A DNA stretch of 8,817 nt from AWTP1-13 sp035253505 (GTDB lineage Bacteria; Pseudomonadota; Alphaproteobacteria; Rhizobiales; Hyphomicrobiaceae), in assembly GCA_035253505.1 (NCBI GenBank), contig DATFCC010000017.1, positions 1 through 8,817 of the forward strand, written 5' to 3'. A program made the translations under genes and the position numbers. Positions within the stretch are counted from its first letter, which is position 1, and each line of letters starts with the position of its first letter. Below, piece after piece: positions 6,015-8,817 of this stretch. The notes under the pieces are model-generated. The model searched no databases. It was not told the DNA's origin and saw only the letters and a program-made list of their open reading frames with translations.

Positions 6015-6995
6015 ATGGGTGCCGAGCCAGCTCGCTTCCGCGACCGCAGCATCACGTTTGCCAACGGTGCCTCGGGCCAGAACCTCGACATTCCCTCGGC
6101 CAACCCCGTGAACTACCACCAGGCGATCAGCCGCCCCGCAGAGATGGCGCCCGTCACCATCGACGGCAAGCTGTTCCTTCCGCCCGGTGCGTCGCGCGGC
6201 AAGCCTCTGCCGCTGGTGATGGTCGTGCCGGGCAGCCTTGGTGTGGCGCCCTCGCATGTGGCGCATGCGGAGGCGATCACGGATGCCGGCATCGCCGCCT
6301 TCGTGCTCGACCCATTCGCTGCGCGCGGCGTGGGCTCCACCGTCACCAACCAGACCCAATACTCGTTCGCCGCCAGTGCCTACGACGTGCTCGCGGCCTG
6401 GAAGGTGCTCGCCGCCCGCGGCGACATCGATCCGGCACGCATCGGCGCACAGGGCCACAGCCGCGGCGGCTCGGCCGTGCTGACGGCGGCGACGCGTCGC
6501 CTCGCCGATGCGGTCGTCGGCGCCGGCGAAGGCTTGAGAAGCGTGCTCGCCGCCTATCCCTGGTCAGGCCATCAGTTCCTCGACCCCTCCGTCGGCCGCA
6601 CCGAGATCCGCGTCCTGATGGGAGACCGCGACGACTGGTGCTCGCCCATGCAGGTGCAGGGCCATGTGCAGGCCATCCGCCTCGCCGGCGGCACGGCGAC
6701 GATGCGGCTCTTCGCCGGCGTCTCCCACAGCTTCGATCGCGGCACACCGATCCAGCGCATCGCGGACGCGGCCGTCTCGCCCGCCGCGCCCACCGCCTAC
6801 GTGGCCAATGATGGCGCCTTCATTCACCCTTTGCACGACGCTCCCGACCCTGCCCTCAAGGACCGTGATCTGATGGTGTACGGCCTCAAGGCCGGCTACG
6901 GCATGAAGGGAGCCACCATCGGCACGCGCGGGGAGGAGGCGGGCCTCTTCCGCACCGACATGATCGCATTCTGGCGCCGCACGCTTCTGGGCTGA
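6015..6995 (+). CDS. Dienelactone hydrolase family alpha/beta hydrolase
   Basis: A 326-residue alpha/beta hydrolase of the dienelactone-hydrolase superfamily. The nucleophile elbow is GHSRG (147-151) with S149, so it uses serine rather than the cysteine of classical dienelactone hydrolase. VPGSLG (71-76) supplies the oxyanion-hole region. The acid is most likely D206 in GDRDDWCSP, the position of the D in the usual G-x-x-D-D-W-x-P motif. The catalytic histidine is H238 in SHSFDRG. No signal peptide or membrane helix is seen, so it is expected in the cytoplasm, cleaving an ester or lactone. The ATG at 6015 has AGGGAG (6002-6007) at 7 nt spacing. The frame stays open far upstream as an artefact of GC-rich DNA inside the YfhO-like gene; that part is arginine-rich and not protein-like. 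The SDR gene follows after 39 bp, which suggests one transcript and possibly one pathway. Confidence 0.92.
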   Translation: MGAEPARFRDRSITFANGASGQNLDIPSANPVNYHQAISRPAEMAPVTIDGKLFLPPGASRGKPLPLVMVVPGSLGVAPSHVAHAEAITDAGIAAFVLDPFAARGVGSTVTNQTQYSFAASAYDVLAAWKVLAARGDIDPARIGAQGHSRGGSAVLTAATRRLADAVVGAGEGLRSVLAAYPWSGHQFLDPSVGRTEIRVLMGDRDDWCSPMQVQGHVQAIRLAGGTATMRLFAGVSHSFDRGTPIQRIADAAVSPAAPTAYVANDGAFIHPLHDAPDPALKDRDLMVYGLKAGYGMKGATIGTRGEEAGLFRTDMIAFWRRTLLG

Positions 6996-7034
6996 GCCGG
7001 CGAGCGGCGAGACGGGCTGCAGGAGGAGACATTC

Positions 7035-7832
7035 ATGCGCATCGACGGCAAGGTTGCATTGGTCACGGGTGCCGCGTCCGGCATCGGCGCGGCGTGCGCC
7101 GAGACCCTGGCTCGGGCCGGCGCCAAAGTGATCGCCACCGACATCGACGGCAGCCGCGGCGAGGTGCTTGCCCGCAAGATCGTCGACGCCAAGGGCGAGG
7201 CGGTGTTCCTCGACCAGGACGTCACGGACGAGGCACGCTGGCCGCAGGTCATCGCCGCCGCCGAGACCCGCTACGGCCGCCTCGACATCGTAGTGGCCAA
7301 CGCCGGCATCGGCATCATGGTGCCCCTCGAGCACATGACGCTCGCCGACTGGCGCCGCCAGCAGAGCATCAATCTGGACGGCGTCTTCCTCACCGTGAAG
7401 CATGCCATTCCGGCCCTGCGCAAGGCGGGCGGCGGCTCGATCGTGCTGATGTCGTCGATCGCCGGCCTGCGCGGGTCGGTGGGGCTCGCCGGCTACTGCG
7501 CCACCAAGGGCGGCGTGCGCCTGCTGGCCAAGGCCGTCGCGCTGGAGGTTGCGAGCGACAACATCCGCGTCAACTCGGTGCATCCGGGCGTCATCGATAC
7601 GCCGATCTGGGGCAAGCTGGCGTCCGGGCCAGGCTCGGAGCGGCGCAACGCCCCCCTCGACCCGCACGAGCGGGCCAGCGCCGCCGCCCCGCTCGGCATC
7701 GCCGGCCAGGCCCAGCAGATCGCCGACGGCGTTCTGTTCCTGGCATCCGACGAGGGCCGCTACATGACGGGCGCCGAGCTCGTCATCGACGGCGGCATCA
7801 TGGCCGGCGCCAAGGCGCCGCGGAAGGATTAG
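7035..7832 (+). CDS. Short-chain dehydrogenase/reductase (SDR), classical type
   Basis: A 265-residue NAD(P)-dependent oxidoreductase with the complete classical SDR signature. These are the cofactor-binding TGAASGIG (11-18), D36 at the end of the second strand (predicting NAD(H) preference over NADP(H)), VANAG (87-91), N113 in SINLDG, catalytic S141 (in VLMSSIAG), Y154 and K158 (YCATK), and VNSVHPGVIDTP (179-190). The C terminus, with the MTGAELVIDGG block (244-254), is also standard. It should interconvert an alcohol and a ketone in the cytoplasm; the substrate cannot be read from the sequence. The ATG at 7035 follows AGGAGG (7021-7026) at 8 nt spacing, a strong ribosome-binding site. It is the last gene of the cluster with the YfhO-like protein and the alpha/beta hydrolase, and a terminator-like structure lies about 110 bp downstream. 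Confidence 0.95.
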   Translation: MRIDGKVALVTGAASGIGAACAETLARAGAKVIATDIDGSRGEVLARKIVDAKGEAVFLDQDVTDEARWPQVIAAAETRYGRLDIVVANAGIGIMVPLEHMTLADWRRQQSINLDGVFLTVKHAIPALRKAGGGSIVLMSSIAGLRGSVGLAGYCATKGGVRLLAKAVALEVASDNIRVNSVHPGVIDTPIWGKLASGPGSERRNAPLDPHERASAAAPLGIAGQAQQIADGVLFLASDEGRYMTGAELVIDGGIMAGAKAPRKD

Positions 7833-7869
7833 GCGCCGATCGCTGGTCCGCGCCTCCGCGCCAACGTTC

Positions 7870-7910
7870 CGTCATGGCCGGGCTTGCCTGCCCGCGGGCT
7901 TGTCCCGGTG
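7870..7910. repeat. Degenerate REP-like palindromic element with an internal 16-bp partial duplication
   Basis: CGTCATGGCCGGGCTTG (7870-7886) resembles the start of an intergenic palindrome that, from memory, recurs in many Hyphomicrobiales genomes as ATGGCCGGGCTTGTCCCGGCCAT. Here GGGCTTG occurs twice, at 7880-7886 and 7896-7902. Removing 7880-7895 would restore the usual GGCCGGGCTTGTCCCGG. CCGGG (7878-7882) and CCCGG (7904-7908) form the arms, and the inserted part brings a perfect GCCCGCGGGC palindrome (7890-7899). The right arm beyond 7908 has diverged. Confidence 0.45.
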
Positions 7911-7943
7911 GGTCACGGCAATGTGGGCACCGGACGAGATCCA

Positions 7944-8001
7944 GGCCGGGAGCCCAGGGCGTCAGCCGTGGGCGGGGACCGACAGGCTCCCAGGCCTTTT
8001 T
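7944..8001 (+). terminator. Candidate intrinsic terminator of the YfhO/hydrolase/SDR cluster
   Basis: GGCCGGGAGCC (7944-7954) pairs with GGCTCCC-A-GGCC (7985-7996), an 11-bp stem with one bulged A, followed at once by five T (7997-8001). The loop is long (30 nt), which is atypical, but the stem and adjacent T tract are otherwise as expected. It lies 112 bp after the SDR stop codon, on the correct strand. Confidence 0.45.
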
Positions 8002-8048
8002 CCGTATGCCTTAGCCCCATTCATCCTGCCTTCAGGCACTGCGTGACA

Positions 8049-8082
8049 TTGACGCCCGGCGGCACCACAGGGGCGCTACAAT
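8049..8082 (+). promoter_or_regulatory. Weak promoter-like sequence before the ABC transporter
   Basis: TACAAT (8077-8082) is a five-of-six match to the -10 box and TTGACG (8049-8054) to the -35 box. They are 22 bp apart, longer than the usual 16-18, so they may not work as a pair. The location after the terminator and about 55 bp before the transporter start is right for its promoter. Confidence 0.22.
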
Positions 8083-8131
8083 GCTGCGTATGATCAGCCC
8101 CAAGCCCCCAGGCTCCAGCCGGCAGCGATAG
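8081..8131 (+). other. Possible 16-residue leader ORF upstream of the ABC transporter
   Basis: An open frame of 16 codons starts at ATG 8081 (with an internal ATG at 8090) and ends with TAG at 8129-8131, 4 bp before the transporter ATG. It encodes a basic, proline- and serine-containing peptide (MLRMISPKPPGSSRQR). No convincing Shine-Dalgarno precedes it or the transporter itself, so coupling by re-initiation is conceivable. Short ORFs like this also arise by chance. Confidence 0.2.
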
Positions 8132-8135
8132 CCCC

Positions 8136-8817
8136 ATGAGCATTGAACATTTCCAGGCCCCGGACGCGCCGGGCTTCAAGCTCGATCCGCGCGTGGTGGC
8201 AGCCTTCAGCCGCTTCTCCGGCGGGTTCTGGCGGGGCGCGACCGCCTTCCGCGCCTGGGCGTTGACCCTGGGGCTCGGCGCCTTCCTGCTCCTGTCCACG
8301 GCCGCCACCGTCGCCCTCAACCAGTGGAACCGGTGGTTCTTCGACAGCCTGGAGGCGCGCGACACCGCGGCGCTCACCAGCGCCGTGTTCGTGCTCGGCC
8401 TCATCGTCGCGGCGATGGCGGCGGTCGGGGTCGCCATCGTCCTGACGCGCGAGACGCTGCAGGTGCGCTGGCGCGCCTGGCTCGTCGAGCATCTCGTGGC
8501 GCGCTGGCTCGGCAACCAGCGCTTCTACCACCTCAACGTGACGGGCAAGGAACCGCCGAACCCTGAATACCGCATCTCCGACGACACGCGCTGGGCTACC
8601 GAACCTCTGGTCGACCTCGGCATTGGCCTGGTGCTGGCCGTGGCCGGTGCCGCCGCCTTCATCAGCATCCTCTGGACCGTCGGCGGCTCTATAACCTTCA
8701 ATCCCGGCTTCGGTGCAGTCACCATACCGGCCTACATGGTGTGGGTCGCGCTCGCCTACGGCATCATCGCCTCCGGCCTCATGCTCTGGGTGGGTGCGCC
8801 GCTGGTGGGTTACGTCG
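8136..8817 (+). CDS. ABC transporter permease/ATP-binding protein, SbmA/BacA-YddA type (3' end missing)
   Basis: The first 227 codons of a transporter with the ABC_membrane_2 type membrane domain found in YddA, SbmA/BacA and peroxisomal ABCD proteins. Predicted membrane helices are at about 41-62, 81-103, 160-181 and 198-220. Diagnostic segments are LNQWNRWFFDSLEARD (61-76), QVRWRAWLVEHLVARWLGNQRFYH (109-132, given in part) and NPEYRISDD (142-150), the position of the usual NPDQRI-x-D motif, here with Y in place of Q. The sequence near 198 (IPAYMVWVALAY) also fits. YddA-like proteins carry a C-terminal ATPase domain, whereas SbmA/BacA proteins lack one; the window ends before this can be seen. 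Members import peptides or move very-long-chain acyl compounds. ATG at 8136 is the first good start, though no clear Shine-Dalgarno precedes it. The gene is probably separate from the SDR cluster, since a terminator candidate lies between. Confidence 0.88.
   Translation, partial: MSIEHFQAPDAPGFKLDPRVVAAFSRFSGGFWRGATAFRAWALTLGLGAFLLLSTAATVALNQWNRWFFDSLEARDTAALTSAVFVLGLIVAAMAAVGVAIVLTRETLQVRWRAWLVEHLVARWLGNQRFYHLNVTGKEPPNPEYRISDDTRWATEPLVDLGIGLVLAVAGAAAFISILWTVGGSITFNPGFGAVTIPAYMVWVALAYGIIASGLMLWVGAPLVGYV

Larger units (their letters stand above)
7833..8135. other. 303-bp spacer between the SDR and ABC transporter genes
   Basis: The spacer holds, in order, a palindromic intergenic repeat (7870-7910), a terminator-like hairpin with a T tract (7944-8001), a weak promoter-like pair (8049-8082) and a 16-codon open leader ending 4 bp before the ABC transporter start. 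It contains no gene of normal size on either strand that I can support, and no RNA gene. Confidence 0.6.

Noticed and set aside
6564..7667. A 367-codon minus-strand frame across the hydrolase and SDR genes
   Set aside because: It is antisense to two well-recognised enzymes and has no protein-like features of its own.

Overview
The window is high-GC bacterial DNA (roughly two thirds G+C by eye, codons mostly ending in G or C) with densely packed genes. Three things point to an alphaproteobacterium, probably Hyphomicrobiales-like or a relative: the gene families, the codon use, and an intergenic palindromic element reading CGTCATGGCCGGGCTTG. The genus cannot be named from the sequence alone.

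Left part (1-3397). The window opens inside a FadR-type GntR regulator (1-615, +). A leftward block follows. A DUF1003 membrane protein (640-1176, -) converges on the regulator. Behind it lie a lower-GC spacer holding a terminator-like hairpin and other inverted repeats, a beta-lactamase-fold serine hydrolase (1434-2615, -), a short stretch that looks coding but has no clear gene (2686-2862, -), and a cytochrome b561 (2816-3397, -). The cytochrome and hydrolase may share a transcript, but the roughly 200 bp between them and the structured leader of the hydrolase leave room for separate control.

Middle part (3398-7832). A 215-bp divergent spacer separates the cytochrome from a rightward cluster of three genes with gaps of 44 and 39 bp: a YfhO-like multi-spanning membrane protein (3613-5970), a dienelactone-hydrolase-family alpha/beta hydrolase (6015-6995) and a short-chain dehydrogenase/reductase (7035-7832). 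The last two have good Shine-Dalgarno sequences and all their catalytic residues. The hydrolase and SDR could act in sequence on one substrate (ester or lactone cleavage, then alcohol/ketone redox), but nothing here identifies it. The YfhO-like gene is an unusual partner and may only share the promoter.

Right part (7833-8817). A 303-bp spacer carries a degenerate palindromic repeat, a candidate intrinsic terminator with a T tract, a weak promoter-like sequence and a 16-codon open leader. It is followed by the first 227 codons of an ABC transporter of the SbmA/BacA-YddA type, cut by the window end.

I see no phage genes, insertion sequence, CRISPR array, RNA gene or toxin-antitoxin pair, and no clear undescribed system. 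The items most worth a second look are the alternative hairpins at the hydrolase ribosome-binding site, the orphan coding-like stretch after the cytochrome, the YfhO/hydrolase/SDR cluster and the leader of the ABC transporter.
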